A DNA stretch of 64,000 nucleotides from Saccopteryx bilineata (lineage: Eukaryota; Chordata; Mammalia; Chiroptera; Emballonuridae). A program made the translations under genes and the position numbers. The stretch spans positions 189,765,520-189,829,519 of the forward strand of contig NC_089491.1 in assembly GCF_036850765.1 (NCBI RefSeq), read 5' to 3'. This document shows, piece after piece, positions 10,384 through 23,436 of this stretch (within the stretch, counting starts at the first letter, position 1; the number at the start of each line of letters is the position of its first letter). The notes under the pieces were generated by a model. It was not told the origin of the DNA. It was given only the letters and a program-made list of their open reading frames with translations, and made no database searches.

Positions 10384-10610
10384 TGGTGAGTGGAAAAGAT
10401 GCTGCTGGGTTCTGGAGTCAGACAGAAGTTGGGCTAACCTCTCGCTGGTTCCTTTGCTTTCTGGCTGGATGTCTTTCGATAAATTACTTAACCATCCGAG
10501 TCACAATTTTCTCATTGGTAAAATTGGCTTAATGATACTACCTTATAAGACTACTAGAAGGATTAAATGGAAGAAAATTAAGTGTGCAATATGGTGCCTA
10601 AAATGTGTGA
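10384..10610 (+). repeat. MIR
   Basis: The sequence follows the MIR core: TTCTGGAGTCAGACAGAAGT, then CTGGATGTCTTTCGATAAAT, then TTACTTAACCATCCGAGTCA and a 3' part AAGGATTAAATGG. Identification is by memory of the consensus. Confidence 0.65.
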
Positions 10611-10943
10611 GGTTGGTGTGAATTATTTTCCTGATGTGACAAAACTAGGCTAGTGCAAAAGAGGAGCATCTGAGACTCCTGGCTGACCCAGAGGCCGTCT
10701 ATCACCAGAGCAGCTAGGGAGTTAATTTAACTCTCTAAGCAAAAAGAATCTGTAGGTAACTTCCTAGGCTGCTGCACTGTCCTCAACGTAGCCAGCCCAA
10801 GAGCTTCCAGGACAATGACTTAGGGCTGCACTTGCATGGCCTGGCACCTCACTTCTCTGTGGCTTTAATCACTTCCCTGTAGAGATTTAATAGGCAACTT
10901 CTTAGAGGTTTTGGCAAAAATGAGGACCAGTTTTATTTTACAG

Positions 10944-11071
10944 ATGAAATTGAATATGAAAACCAAAAAAGGCTGGAGGAAGAAGAGGACTTGAATGTGC
11001 TTACATTTGAAGATCTTCTTTGTTTCGCTTATCAAGTTGCCAAAGGAATGGAATTTCTGGAATCTAAATCG
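10944..11071 (+). CDS. FLT3: FLT3 coding exon (human exon 19), end of kinase insert and start of C-lobe
   Basis: The exon encodes EIEYENQKRLEEEEDLNVLT followed by FEDLLCFAYQVAKGMEFLES and KS. The tyrosine in IEYENQ corresponds to human Y768, whose YxN context is a GRB2-type docking motif. AYQVAKGMEFL is the alpha-E helix of the C-lobe. The exon ends exactly at a codon, with a GTAAGC donor. Confidence 0.97.
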
Positions 11072-11890
11072 GTAAGCTCCTTAAGGAATACATGAACAAC
11101 ACAATAGCAAGAGATAATTCTGAAAAAGAAAAGTGCTTTTTTTTTTTTCTCTTGTTTATTTTAACTTATATCCCTTAGTCTATCTTTCCCAGCCTTGTCC
11201 ACTGTTGGAGTCACCTAGAATGTTACCTGGCTCTGGGCTAATGATAGTATAAAGGCTCTGGAACCCTTATTGGATAGTTTTGTTATAGCCCTCCTGGGCT
11301 ACCCTGACACGTCTAGACAGGGGGTCCTCAGAAATCCCTCCTCACAACTAGGTGTAGCAACGTTGGTTCTTCCTTAGATGGTTCAGGTTGTCAGGCTGTA
11401 TTTTACACATGGGCATTTGACGCAGGGGGTGAGTGGAGGCTCAAACACAGAGTTCCCTGCTTGCCAGCGCAGTCATCCTGGGCGCCTTTGTCTGTTTTGT
11501 GATGTCCTGAGATGTGCCAGCAACCCTGGGGGCTGGCACCATCTCCTCTGCTGCTAATCCCGGATCTTCCAGGGCTGGGAAGAGAAGGTCCTGGAACCCA
11601 CTTCCAACCACTGTCTGCCTCAGTTTTGTGTTCTTTCTATACTGTCTCTGACATTTCATTCTCCTGCTTACCAGCAGAGTCAAGTCCTTTTTGGCCTCAT
11701 TTACTGGCCTTCCATTATCATCTCTTCACTTTCCAAACTTTTCCCTCCTCTCTTTTCTGAGTCTTTTGTACTCTTCCTTTTTCACTTCTTCTCCTCCACT
11801 TCCCTCCCCTCGCCTCCTCTATTTCTTTCTCCTGGAATTTGGAAAGAGTCATTTCAACTGTGTAATTTTCCTTTAAAAAATTAGTCCCTA

Positions 11891-12049
11891 GCCTGACCTG
11901 TGGTGGCGCAGTGGATTAAGTGTCGACCTGGAATGTGAGGTCGCTGGATCGAAACCCTGAGCTTGCCTGGTCAAGGCACATATGGGAGTTGATTCTTCGT
12001 GTTGCTCCCGCCCCTCTTTTTCTCCCCTCTCTAAAAGAAAGGAAAAAGA
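11891..12049 (+). mobile_element. SINE type A, short
   Basis: The head starts GCCTGACCTGTGGTGGCGCA and the copy ends in a CT-rich body and AAAGAAAGGAAAAAGA. The direct repeat AGTCCCTA at 11883 and 12050 flanks it. It lacks the usual GGATAA-GCG box spacing by a few bases. Confidence 0.85.
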
Positions 12050-12795
12050 AGTCCCTAATTTAATGTTACATGTCAGTTACATCTTACTTTTTAAAAGATT
12101 AACAAGAAATAAATCAATATCTTTAAAGGCTGGAAAAAATTATATTCATAATAACAACTAAACCTACAAAACATCTTGAGATAAGCATAACAAGAAACAT
12201 TTTTACCTGAAGCCTGTGAAACTTTGTTAAAGGGCAGAAAACCAGACCCAAATAAATGAGGTCTTCTATGTTTATAGGACAGCACTCATGTTTAAAAGAA
12301 AAAGTCAATTTTCTCCAAACTAATCTGTATACAGGAGTAGGCAAAAGTAGATTTACAGTTGTTTGTATGGAAAAGGAACTGTAGGTTATGATTATTACAA
12401 AAGCTTTATTAACTCTTTCACATACTCACAACTGTCACCCTACTGCTGCCCACCCTGTATTTAGCACAGTCCCAATTAGAAGTGCTAGGAATTTTTTCCC
12501 TTCAGTGATATTAAAAGTTCCTGTTATCTTCTTTGCTCTTCTTTTCCAAATTTGGGCATCCTTGTTCAAAAGTTTTTTAAAAAATTACTATCTGGTAGTA
12601 TTTTCCCACCTTTCTTCTCTGAGGCACATTCTTCTCTTCATCTTCCTACCTGCTTGTCAGAGTTTCTTTATCCGAATAGTTCGCCTGCATGTCTACAATA
12701 CTACTTTTATAGGGATCTTTGTAGACCGTGGAGGGTGGTTCACCTGGATCATCCAGCTTGGTTGGCTGCCTCTCGTTAAGAAAATACTGAGTGCT

Positions 12796-12960
12796 GCCCT
12801 GGCCAGATGGCTCAGTTGGTTGGAACATTGTCCTGAAGTGTAGAGTTGCCAGTTCGATCCCCGGTCAGGGCATGTGCAGGACCATATCCATGTTTCTGTC
12901 TCTCTTTCTCTTTCCCTTCCTCTCTTGCTAAAATCAATAAATAAACATTAAAAAAGAAAA
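12796..12960 (+). mobile_element. SINE type D, older tRNA-derived
   Basis: Begins GCCCTGGCCAGATGGCTCAG. An A-box-like segment is followed by a B box (GTTCGATCCCCGGTCAGGGC), so the tRNA-like cloverleaf ends CCTGGCC and GGTCAGGG can still pair. The tail is AATCAATAAATAAACATTAA. It is shorter than type B and probably an earlier relative. Confidence 0.75.
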
Positions 12961-13955
12961 GAAAAGAAAGGTCCTCTCCCCTCATTTCCCTGTAGGCCTC
13001 CCCCTGAATCATGTGGTGCTGTTTTCCCCCCCTCTCGGGTTGCTCCGCCTGTGCCTCTGTCGGCTCTGTGACTCCCTCAGACATGACTTGAACACTGGCT
13101 AGTGTGAAGCACTGTGCTCAGCGCTCAGGTATAGATAGATAAGAGCTCGTCATTCTAAGGGGAGGAAGAGGCAAGTAGACACTCAAGTCAGTGATTATTC
13201 TGTAGTATGATGAGTATTGTGTTCCAGTAAGATCTGGGAACCTAGGGGAGGGACAGACATGTCAGACAGGGGGAGGGGAGGTGGTATAGAAAGTGTGTCC
13301 AAAGGAAAACCAGCAGGTAACATTGGATGAGGTCAGGAGTACAGAATCAGGAGGAAGTTTGTTGAGAAAGGTCATCAGTTAAACATGTTGAATGTGAGAT
13401 TCGCTGGGCAAAAATATAGGCTTAGTCCAGTAAATACTTGGCTGTGCCTATCTGAAGCTCAAGGGAACTGTTTGGGCTGGAACTAGAGATTTGGGTGGTG
13501 GTAGTTGCATTGTTGACTTTGGATGAAGTGGCTCTGGGGAGGAGGTGGAACCGTCAGAGCAGTAGGAGGAAAACAGGGGTGTGTGGCCTGCAGAGCTCAC
13601 AGAGGAAGGACCTGAAGGAGAAGGGCTGGCCAGCAGTACCAGATAGAACCAAAAGGCCAGATCTTGCCTGGACTGGCACTATGCAGGTCATTGCTGGGCT
13701 TGGCCAGAGCAGCTGGGCAACCGGCTGGGAGGCGGGCAGTGGGCTACAGGGGCCTGGTGGGGAAGAGGGGGAAAGGTCAGTGGAGCCTGCAAGCCAACAG
13801 CACTCCCAGACACCTGGACAGGGAGGAAGGCGCGCTATTAGAATTTCAGTCATTATGGTTTTTGCTTTTATTTTTTAAGCATTGAAGACAGACCTTTGGA
13901 TCTTTGCTACTACTAGTTCCCTTGTTAAATCTTCCTTCTTAGAGTTAATTTTCTT

Positions 13956-14156
13956 TTTAAAAATTTTTAAAAATTTTATTGATTTTTAGAGAGAAAGGAC
14001 AGGAGAGGGGAACAGAGAGAGAAACACTGATTCATTGTTTCACTTATTTATGCGTTCATTGGTTGATTTTTGTACATACCGTGACTGGGGATCAAACCTG
14101 CAACTTTGGCATATCGGGATGACACTCTCACCAACTGAACTACCCAGACAGGGCCT
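13956..14156 (-). mobile_element. SINE type D, inverted
   Basis: Inverted copy. 'TTTTATTGATTTTTAGAGAG' at the tail side is followed by CATTGGTTGATTTTTGTACA, a B-box complement GGGGATCAAACCTGCAAC and an end ACCCAGACAGGGCC. The 15-base direct repeat AGAGTTAATTTTCTT flanks it at 13941 and 14157. Confidence 0.8.
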
Positions 14157-14719
14157 AGAGTTAATTTTCTTGACACCACTTATATTAATGATGTCACATC
14201 ATGTTTCAATTCAGGGATTCCTTCTAATTCCACTGTAGTCACCCTTCCCAAATTTATTTTTAGTTTTTTCTGAATATTTTCTTTGAGGTTACTCCATTTT
14301 ATTACCAAAGCTATTTTCCAGTCAGGAAAGAGATTATTTTTTCCCCACTCGCACAATAAGAGTGCTGGAAGACAGCCTCTACAAGTCCCTTGGGTAGCTC
14401 AGCAGAGGATCCTGTTGGGTCTCTTGTTTATAAGAAGATAGACACTGGTTTAGTTTGTTCTCCTTCCTAAGAACCAGCCCCGTTGACCTTTGGGAATGTT
14501 GAATAGGTGGCACAATATCTGCAACCCTGGGAACTGGTGACCTGGGCCCTGGGGTTACTGACTGACTTGGTTACCCCCATGGCCCAGCACGGATAAGACA
14601 CTGCATGAACTATCCAGTCCGTCATCTGTTATTCTTATTGAACTCAAAGCCAGAAGGAAGGTTGCACACTGTAAGACTCTACACCGTAACAAATAGCACT
14701 CTAATGTCCTTCCTTACAG

Positions 14720-14842
14720 TGCATCCACAGAGACCTGGCAGCCAGGAACGTGCTGGTCACACGTGGGAAAGTGGTGAAGATATGTGATTTTGGATTGGCT
14801 CGAGATATTATGAGTGATTCCAACTATGTCATCAGGGGCAAC
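14720..14842 (+). CDS. FLT3: FLT3 coding exon (human exon 20), catalytic and activation loops
   Basis: The exon encodes [20 protein letters not shown] followed by [20 protein letters not shown] and N. It holds the catalytic-loop motif HRDLAARN (proton-acceptor Asp), the DFG magnesium-binding Asp, and the activation loop with Asp-Ile at the positions of human D835/I836 and the loop tyrosine (Y842). All key residues are wild type. The exon is exactly 41 codons, with a TTACAG acceptor and a GTGAGC donor. Confidence 0.98.
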
Positions 14843-17188
<2,346 letters not shown>

Positions 17189-17288
17189 GTGTCAATCCTT
17201 ACCCTGGCATTTCGGTTGATGCTAGCTTCTACAAACTCATCCAGAGTGGGTTTAAAATGGACCAGCCATTTTATGCTACAGAAGAAAT
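17189..17288 (+). CDS. FLT3: FLT3 coding exon (human exon 22), kinase C-lobe
   Basis: The exon encodes VNPYPGISVDASFYKLIQSG followed by FKMDQPFYATEE, the segment from the end of alpha-F to alpha-G of the kinase. Junction codons are Gly on the left and Ile on the right. It has a CCTCAG acceptor and a GTAAGT donor. Confidence 0.97.
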
Positions 17289-18113
17289 GTAAGTGCACAC
17301 AGACGGCACAGTGGCTAAAATCAGAAATGTACGATCTGTCTAGTTTCCAATCCAGGAAAAGAAAATAAAACTCCTTAATGCAAAGCTCATATGATTCCTC
17401 CTTAAAAAAGAAAACTCCTTTGTGTTTGGGGGGAGGGGGGTTCTGAACAAAACTGAACCTTTCCTGCCCAAAGGTGCTTACTTCTGGGTTTCAATTCCTT
17501 TGCTTGAGGGATCTATAAACGTGCTAAGGCTCAATCTCCTGACTTCTGGTCCACATTGTTGTTGTTTGTTTGTTTTTTGAGAAATAGAAAGAAAGAGACA
17601 GACAGACAGAGAAGAGAGATGAGAAGCATCAACTCGTAGTTGCATCACTTCAGTTATTTTTTCATTGCTTCTCATATGTGCTATTTGGAAGGCTCAAGCT
17701 AAGTCAGTGACCCCTTGCTCAAGCCAGCGACCATGGTCATGTCGATGACCCCCCCTCAAGCCAGCGACCCACAATTGATTTGGCAAGCCTGCACTCCAGC
17801 ATGAGATGAGCCCATGCTCAAGCCAGGAACTTGGGGTTTCAAACCTGGAACCTTAAGCATCCCAGGTTGACACTCTGTCCACTGTGCCACCACTGGTCAG
17901 GACACAGTGTATTTTTTAAAATGCATTCCTGTCCACCATTGAATCTGTCCTTTCTGAGATGAGTTCAAAATCTAGCCAAGTACTTGCCCTGCAACAAACA
18001 TGCCATAAATAAGTGGCTGTCTGGCACTCAATGGTGCTTCATTATGTGGAAAAGGATTCCCTTTTCTCTGTTCAGATTTCTGCACCTTGCTCCTTGTTCT
18101 GTTGCTTCTACAG
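17289..18113 (+). other. FLT3: FLT3 intron 22
   Basis: An intron of 825 bases, about 40 percent of it an inverted type C SINE (17571-17901). A G-rich run lies at 17429-17440. Confidence 0.85.
17571..17901 (-). mobile_element. SINE type C, inverted
   Basis: Tail complement TTTTTTGAGAAATAGAAAG with GACAGACAGACAG. Ladder units such as CTCAAGCCAGCGACCCACAA follow, and the inverted head is 'tttcaaacctggaacctt' and ends TGTGCCACCACTGGTCAGG. It is moderately diverged. Confidence 0.8.
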
Positions 18114-18219
18114 ATACTTAATAATGCAATCCTGCTGGGCTTTTGACTCAAGGAAACGGCCGTCCTTCCCCAACCTGACTTCATATTTGAGATGTCAGCT
18201 GGCAGACGCAGAGGAAGCG
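18114..18219 (+). CDS. FLT3: FLT3 coding exon (human exon 23), end of kinase domain
   Basis: The exon encodes YLIMQSCWAFDSRKRPSFPN followed by LTSYLRCQLADAEEA. The conserved CW....RPSF motif of the alpha-H/alpha-I region is present, with the Arg that salt-bridges to the APE glutamate. The TACAG acceptor and GTAAGT donor are clean. Confidence 0.97.
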
Positions 18220-18651
18220 GTAAGTGTCAGCCCGCCCTTGCTTGAGCAGGACTAGAAAGAAGGCAGTGAGAACACTTGTTGCTGGTTTCCTAAAAAACAA
18301 AGGCACCAGGTTGTCTTCCTCACTCCAATCTGTCCTGGTTGCCCTTCAAAAGTTGTGTGGGTGATACACCTGAAACTAATATAATGTTGTATGTCCACTG
18401 GAATTGAACACTTTTATTAAAAAAATTAAATTTAACTTAAAAAAAGAAGAAAAAATAGTATGGGTGAGACATACTTATTGATAAGTGGTTTTAGGGGGGA
18501 GGCAAAAGCTTTTCCTGAAGATTTTAGCCAATTGATTAAGAAATGCTTTTAACTGTCTGGTGTAGAGACAACTAAGTAAAATATAATCCCTGACCTGCCT
18601 TTCCTAATTCAACAGGAAGCTTTGTACATGCAATCATGTGTGTAGTAGGGT

Positions 18652-18785
18652 GTAAAGAACACTGACCTAGAGTCATGAGACTCTAATACCAGCTCCCCTG
18701 CTCTGCCTCCTCAGAGCTGTGTGGACCATGGCATGTCAGCTTATTTCTCTGGGCCTTAGTTTTCTCTCTGGTAAAATGGGTTGTA
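18652..18785 (+). repeat. MIR fragment
   Basis: Contains the MIR-like phrases CTAGAGTCATGAGACTCTAA, GCTCTGCCTCCTCAGAGCTG and GGGCCTTAGTTTTCTCTCTG, then GTAAAATGGG. It is an old fragment identified by memory of the consensus. Confidence 0.6.
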
Positions 18786-19070
18786 AGCTAGATGATCCTT
18801 AAACTTTGGGAACATGGAATTACTTCGATGACTCCTCCCATCATCGGTACCATGTGGGGTAGCAAAAGGAGCCATCCCCTTGGGGAAGTGAACAAAAGAT
18901 GGCACCTTGCACTCCCTGTGCCTACGTTGAAATCTTAGCTCCAGCCTGACCTGTGGTGGCACAGTGGATAAAGCATCAACCTGGAATGCTGAGGTTGCCG
19001 GTTTGAAACCCTGGGCTTGCCTGGTCAAGGCATGTATGAGAGTTGATGCTTCCTGCTCCTCCCCCCTTCT

Positions 19071-20158
19071 AGAGCATTTTATGAATTTGACTCCAATGGC
19101 AAGAGAAGTGAAGGCAAAAATTAATGAATGGGACTACATCAGACTAAGAAGTTTTTGCTCAGCAAGAGAAACTGATAACAAAATAAACAGAAAGCCAACT
19201 AAATGGGAAATGATATTTTCAAACAACAGCTCAGATAAGGGCCTAATATCCAAAATATACAAAGAACTCATAAAACTCAACAACAAACAAACAATCCAAT
19301 TAAAAAATGGGAAGAGGACATGACAGACACTTCTCCCAGGAGGAAGTACAAATGGCCAACAGATATATGAAAAGATGCTCATCTTCATTAGCTATTAGGG
19401 AAATGCAAATCAAAACTGCAATGAGATACCACCTCACACCTGTTAGATTAGCTATTATTAACAAGACATGTAATAGCAAATGTTGGAGAGGCTGTGGAGA
19501 AAAAGGAACCCTCATACACTGTTGGTGGGAATGTAAAGTAGTACAACCATTATGGAAGAAAGTATGGTGGTTCCTCAAAAAACTGAAAATAGAACTACCT
19601 TAGGACCCAGCAATCCCTCTACTGGGTATATACCCCCAAAACTCAGAAACATTGATACGTAAAGACACATGCAGCCCCATGTTCATTGCAGCATTGTTCA
19701 CAGTGGCCAGGACATGGAAACAACCAAAAAGCCCGTCAATAGATGACTGGATAAAGAAGATGTGGCACATATACACTATGGAATACTACTCAGCCATAAG
19801 AAATGATGACATCAGATCATTTACAGCAAAATGGTGGGATCTTGATAACATTATACGAAGTGAAATAAGTAAATCAGAAAAAAACAGGAACTGCATTATT
19901 CCATATGTAGGTGGGACATAAAAGTGAAACTAAGAGACATTGATAAGAGTGTGGTGGTTACGGGGGGAGGGGGAAAAGGGAGAGGGAAAGGGGGAAGGGG
20001 AGGGGCACAAAGAAAACTAGATAGAAGGTGACAGAGGACAATCTGACTTTGGGTGATGGGTATGCAACATAATTGAAAGACAAGATAACCTGGACTTGTT
20101 ATCTTTGAATATATGTATCCTGATTTATTGATGTCGCCCCATTAAAAAAATAAAATTA
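19071..20158 (+). mobile_element. L1 LINE, ORF2 C-terminal part and 3' UTR
   Basis: A young-looking L1 fragment. Translation in shifting frames gives [80 protein letters not shown] and WIKKMWHIYTMEYYSAIRND, all characteristic of the ORF2 C-terminal region including the Cys-rich CWRGCG motif. At least two breaks are visible: a frame change near 19310 and a TAG codon at about 19600. The 3' UTR contains a G-rich run (about 19960-20005) and ends CCCATTAAAAAAATAAAATT. Confidence 0.9.
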
Positions 20159-20586
20159 GACCCTGGCCGGTTGGCTCAGTGGTAGAGCATAGGCCTGGCG
20201 TGAGGGGGACCCAGGTTCGATTCCCGGCCAGGGTACATAGGAGAAGCGCCCATTTGCTTCTCCACACCCCCCCCCTCCTTCCTCTCTGTCTCTCTCTTCC
20301 CCTCCCGCAGCCAAGGCTCCATTGGAGCAAAGATGGCCCGGGCGCTGGGGATGGCTCCTTGGCCTCTGCCCCAGGCGCTAGAGTGGCTCTGGTCGCAGCA
20401 GAGCGATGCCCCGGAAGGGCAGAGCATCGCCCTCTGGTGGGCAGAGCATCAGCCCTGGTGGGCATGCCGGTTGGATTCTAGTCGGGCGCATGCGGGAGTC
20501 TATCTGACTGTCTCTCCCGGTTTCCAGCTTCAGAAAAATACAATAAATAAATAAATTAATTAATTAATTAATTAAATTAAAAAAAA
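20159..20586 (+). mobile_element. SINE type B, long tRNA-derived
   Basis: Starts CCCTGGCCGGTTGGCTCAGT, with a B box GGTTCGATTCCCGGCCAGGG. The ends CCCTGGCC and GGCCAGGG still pair like an acceptor stem. A body of about 250 bases follows, including CTCCATTGGAGCAAAGATGG and CGCCCTCTGGTGGGCAGAGC, and then a TTAATTAAT tail. It appears nearly intact and is the least diverged type B copy here. Confidence 0.88.
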
Positions 20587-20589
20587 AAA

Positions 20590-20775
20590 TCTTAGCTCCA
20601 CTGTCAGCTTATGTGATTTAAGTCACTTAAACTTTTCTGGGGTCTGTTTCCTTATCTGAAATATGGCATTAACAAACCTTACTTCATGGATTTGTAAGGA
20701 GTAACTAAGATGACTTATGTGAAAAGACATAACACGTAACAGGCACTTAGTAGTTACTCAATAAATGTTAATTAA
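20590..20775 (+). repeat. MIR
   Basis: Continues after the composite insertion: TGTGATTTAAGTCACTTAAA, TTTCCTTATCTGAAATATGG, and the 3' end AGGCACTTAGTAGTTACTCA-ATAAATG. The composite landed inside or at the edge of this older MIR. Confidence 0.6.
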
Positions 20776-22250
20776 ATACAAATCTGATTTTTTTATATGG
20801 AGAGTCTTGTTTTGAAATGATTAAGTGTTCAATTCTGTACTCTCTCTAGAGGCCTTTGTAAATGGTATCTTCTCTACTATTATTTCTTAAAAATTACATA
20901 TAGAAACTAAGTTACTATGAGGAAACTAGGTCAAAAAGGTTAGGGGACATAGAAGACCCCTAAAGGACTATAGGCTATTGAACAGATGGCCTACAAACAG
21001 TTAATAACACTATGAACTAAACTGAAAGAGGAGTTATAGAAAGAAACAAGAAATGAACTGTTGGAGTAAAGAAAAAGGGTCTAGTGATTTGTACTTGTTG
21101 GGGAGTTAGGTACAGATGTACAGACGTGGTCTCTGAGCTGTGCTAGGAAGAATGTGTAGCATTTTGGCTATTGGGGAATGGAGGGTTAGTAGTGTGTTCC
21201 ATGATGAATGAGAAATATGAAGTCAAAGTTGAGAATAAGAATGGGAAATAAGTGATTGTGGATGGAGGAAACAAGACTGTGAAGGTACTGTAACCAGGTG
21301 GGGAGGGTCCACTGCGGTGAGAGCCCCTTGGCTAGGTCCAGACCACCTCAGCCTTGGTGCACAGTTCTCCTTTCATGTCCTCACACCCACAGAGTGTTCA
21401 AATCCCCTTTTCTCTGTCCAGGGAGCCATCAGGAATGGAAGGGCAAGCTCTCCATAGATGATGCTTCAGCTGAAGGTATCCATGATCAAAGCAGTGCTCC
21501 CCCCCCAATTCCTCCCTCTCTCCCTGACCATCTGTGATGAAAGGTTCCTTTTCTTACCAGAGGCTATAGGAGCCTCTGGTAACAGCGGCAGTTTCTTTAG
21601 GTAAATTAGAAAAAGGCACCCTTCCGGGTCGGATGAGTACACCAGGAGGAGTTCCTGACTCGATGCCTGGGGAGCAGAGCACAGGGGTGTTCAGTCCTCA
21701 CTTGCCCACTTGGCTGGGCACCATCGAGCCAGGTGTAATCTGTATGACCAAGCCAGGCAGCTCTGCCCGCTCTGAGCAAACCCTGTCCCTCCTCTGCTGC
21801 TGCTCCATCTTCGCACATCTTAGCACAGTCATATCCAGTCTGTCAGATGGGAAAATAGGCCTGGCCAGCAGACTTTGCCTGGGATAACCTTTCTGGAGTT
21901 CATGCAAATAGAGTAGACTCTCTGTTTGTGCTTCATCATGGACTAGGGAAAGAAAATGGCCCTCAGAGAACAGTGAGAAGGGAGGGAAACACAGAAAAAA
22001 TGTAGGTTAATCTTAGATGTAACCCAACCCTGATAGTATGGAGTTAGAGCAGGAAGATCATTGAATAACCTGCTAAAGCATCATTTAAACAGTGGTGAAC
22101 CAATGAAGATTTTAGAGCAAACAAACATACTTCAAGATTCATTTTAAAGATCCATATCACTGTGTGGTGATGGGTGTTAACTACATTTATGTGGTGATCA
22201 TTTCACAATATATACAAATATTGACTCACTTTGTCATACACCTGAAACTA

Positions 22251-22327
22251 TACTGCTCACAAAAATTAGGGGATATTTTATCGCTTCATATTCATTTTGA
22301 AATATCACCTAATCTTTGTGAGCAGTA
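22251..22327. mobile_element. 77-bp palindromic MITE, TA-flanked
   Basis: The arms TACTGCTCACAAAAATTAGG and (complement of the right end) TACTGCTCACAAAGATTAGG continue to GATATTT and pair over about 28 bases, with a loop of about 21 bases. TA is found immediately outside each arm. This is the form of a minimal mariner-type element made only of its inverted repeats; the parent family is not known to me. Confidence 0.75.
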
Positions 22328-23092
22328 TAATATAGTGTGCTAGCGAATTATACCATAATTAATATAAAAGATGAGCCAGATCAAATAGTCTCTTCTTTCT
22401 AAAGGATCCCCTCACTTCCCCAGTCAGATTTCAGGCTACTTCTTTCAAGCTCTGTAACACTTTTGCTATGACTCAGTATGAGATGCAGATCATGCTGTAT
22501 GACAATTTTGCATTACAGGTCTGTCTTTCTCATCACTGGACTTGATTCACAAGAGCAGGGACAGTGTGCTGCTCATCCTTACATCATCTGATAACGTCCC
22601 ATTGTCAGTAGACAATAACTGGTCCCTAAATAAGAAAATGAATGTAGATTAGAGGCCACATCTGTGCTGTTTGTCATTGTTTATGCAGTTTAGCATATGG
22701 AAGGTAGAAGCAAATATTTCTAGAAGGAAGGAAAGGGAGCAAAAAAGTAAATTTGGGAAAGCAAAGGCAAAAGAATGAAAGTATGTAAGGTAAGAGGTGA
22801 GGGAGGGCAGCAGTGGAAGTGAAGCGAACACTGGAGCAAAAGAGGGCAGTGGCCTCGGGGCCTCAGCTCCCATTATTTCTCCTCTCATACTAGCCCTATA
22901 AATGACAGGAAACATGTATGTCTATATTTTAAAACAAGTGAGGTCATCATTGCCTTTGAAAGCAAGATCTTTGTGGACCAGAAACCATGGACAGTTCCTG
23001 AGACGATGCAAGCAGTAGAGATTGGACAACAGAAGAGGCTTTGAAAAAACAAGGAAAAATGCTTTAATAAAAGGGCAGGAAGAGCCCTGGTC

Positions 23093-23436
23093 AGTTGGAT
23101 CAGTGGTAGAGCATCAGCCCAGCGTGTGGAAGTCCCAGGTTCAATCCCCGGTCAAGGCACACAGGAGAAGCGACCACCTGCTTCTCTACCCCTCCCCCAC
23201 CTCTCTTTCTCTCTCTCCTACCCCTCTTCCATAGCCATGGCTTGAATGGTTCAATCAAGTTGGCCCAGGTGCTGAGGATGGCTCCATGGCCTCACCTCAG
23301 GCACTAAAATAGCTCTGAGCAATGGAGCAGTGGCCCCAGATGAGCAGAGCATCAGCCCCAGACGGGGGTTGCCAAGTGGATCCTGGTTGGGGCACATGTG
23401 GGAATCTCTCTCTGCCTCCCTGACTCTCACTAAAAA
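23093..23436 (+). mobile_element. SINE type B
   Basis: Starts GCCCTGGTCAGTTGGATCAG, B box GGTTCAATCCCCGGTCAAGG, body with CAAGTTGGCCCAGGTGCTGA, and ends CTCTCACTAAAAAGAAGG. It is more diverged than the 20159 copy. A rough AAGGGCAG direct repeat flanks it. Confidence 0.82.

Larger units (their letters stand above)
9553..10943 (+). other. FLT3: FLT3 intron 18
   Basis: An intron of 1.4 kb. It contains a DNA-transposon-like element at 9721-10076, an inverted type A SINE at 10098-10287 and a MIR at about 10384-10610. Nothing further is seen. Confidence 0.85.
11072..14719 (+). other. FLT3: FLT3 intron 19
   Basis: An intron of 3.6 kb with a type A SINE at 11891-12049, type D SINEs at 12796-12960 (+) and 13956-14156 (-), and otherwise unassigned sequence. 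The stretch 13090-13880 is purine-rich and probably old repeat, but I cannot assign it. Confidence 0.8.
18944..20586 (+). mobile_element. Composite insertion: SINE-A head + L1 3' part + SINE-B, one target duplication
   Basis: The 14-base sequence AAATCTTAGCTCCA occurs at 18930-18943 and again at 20587-20600. Between them lie, in order and on one strand, a type A SINE head (18944 to about 19070), the 3' part of L1 (about 19071-20158) and a type B SINE (20159 to the A-rich tail). The outer duplication indicates that the 5' end of the original insertion was already the SINE-A head joined to L1. The SINE-B could be part of it or a later insertion into the L1 A-tail. Confidence 0.7.

Noticed and set aside
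20159..20235. Possible tRNA gene (cloverleaf-like head with A and B boxes)
   Set aside because: The segment continues into a SINE body, and the same head is repeated in other SINE copies; it is a SINE promoter and not a tRNA gene.
21420..21480. Exon-like segment between CTGTCCAG and GGTATCC in FLT3 intron 23
   Set aside because: It resembles an exon by splice signals only; it has no reading frame continuous with FLT3 exons 23 and 24 and no known FLT3 exon lies there.
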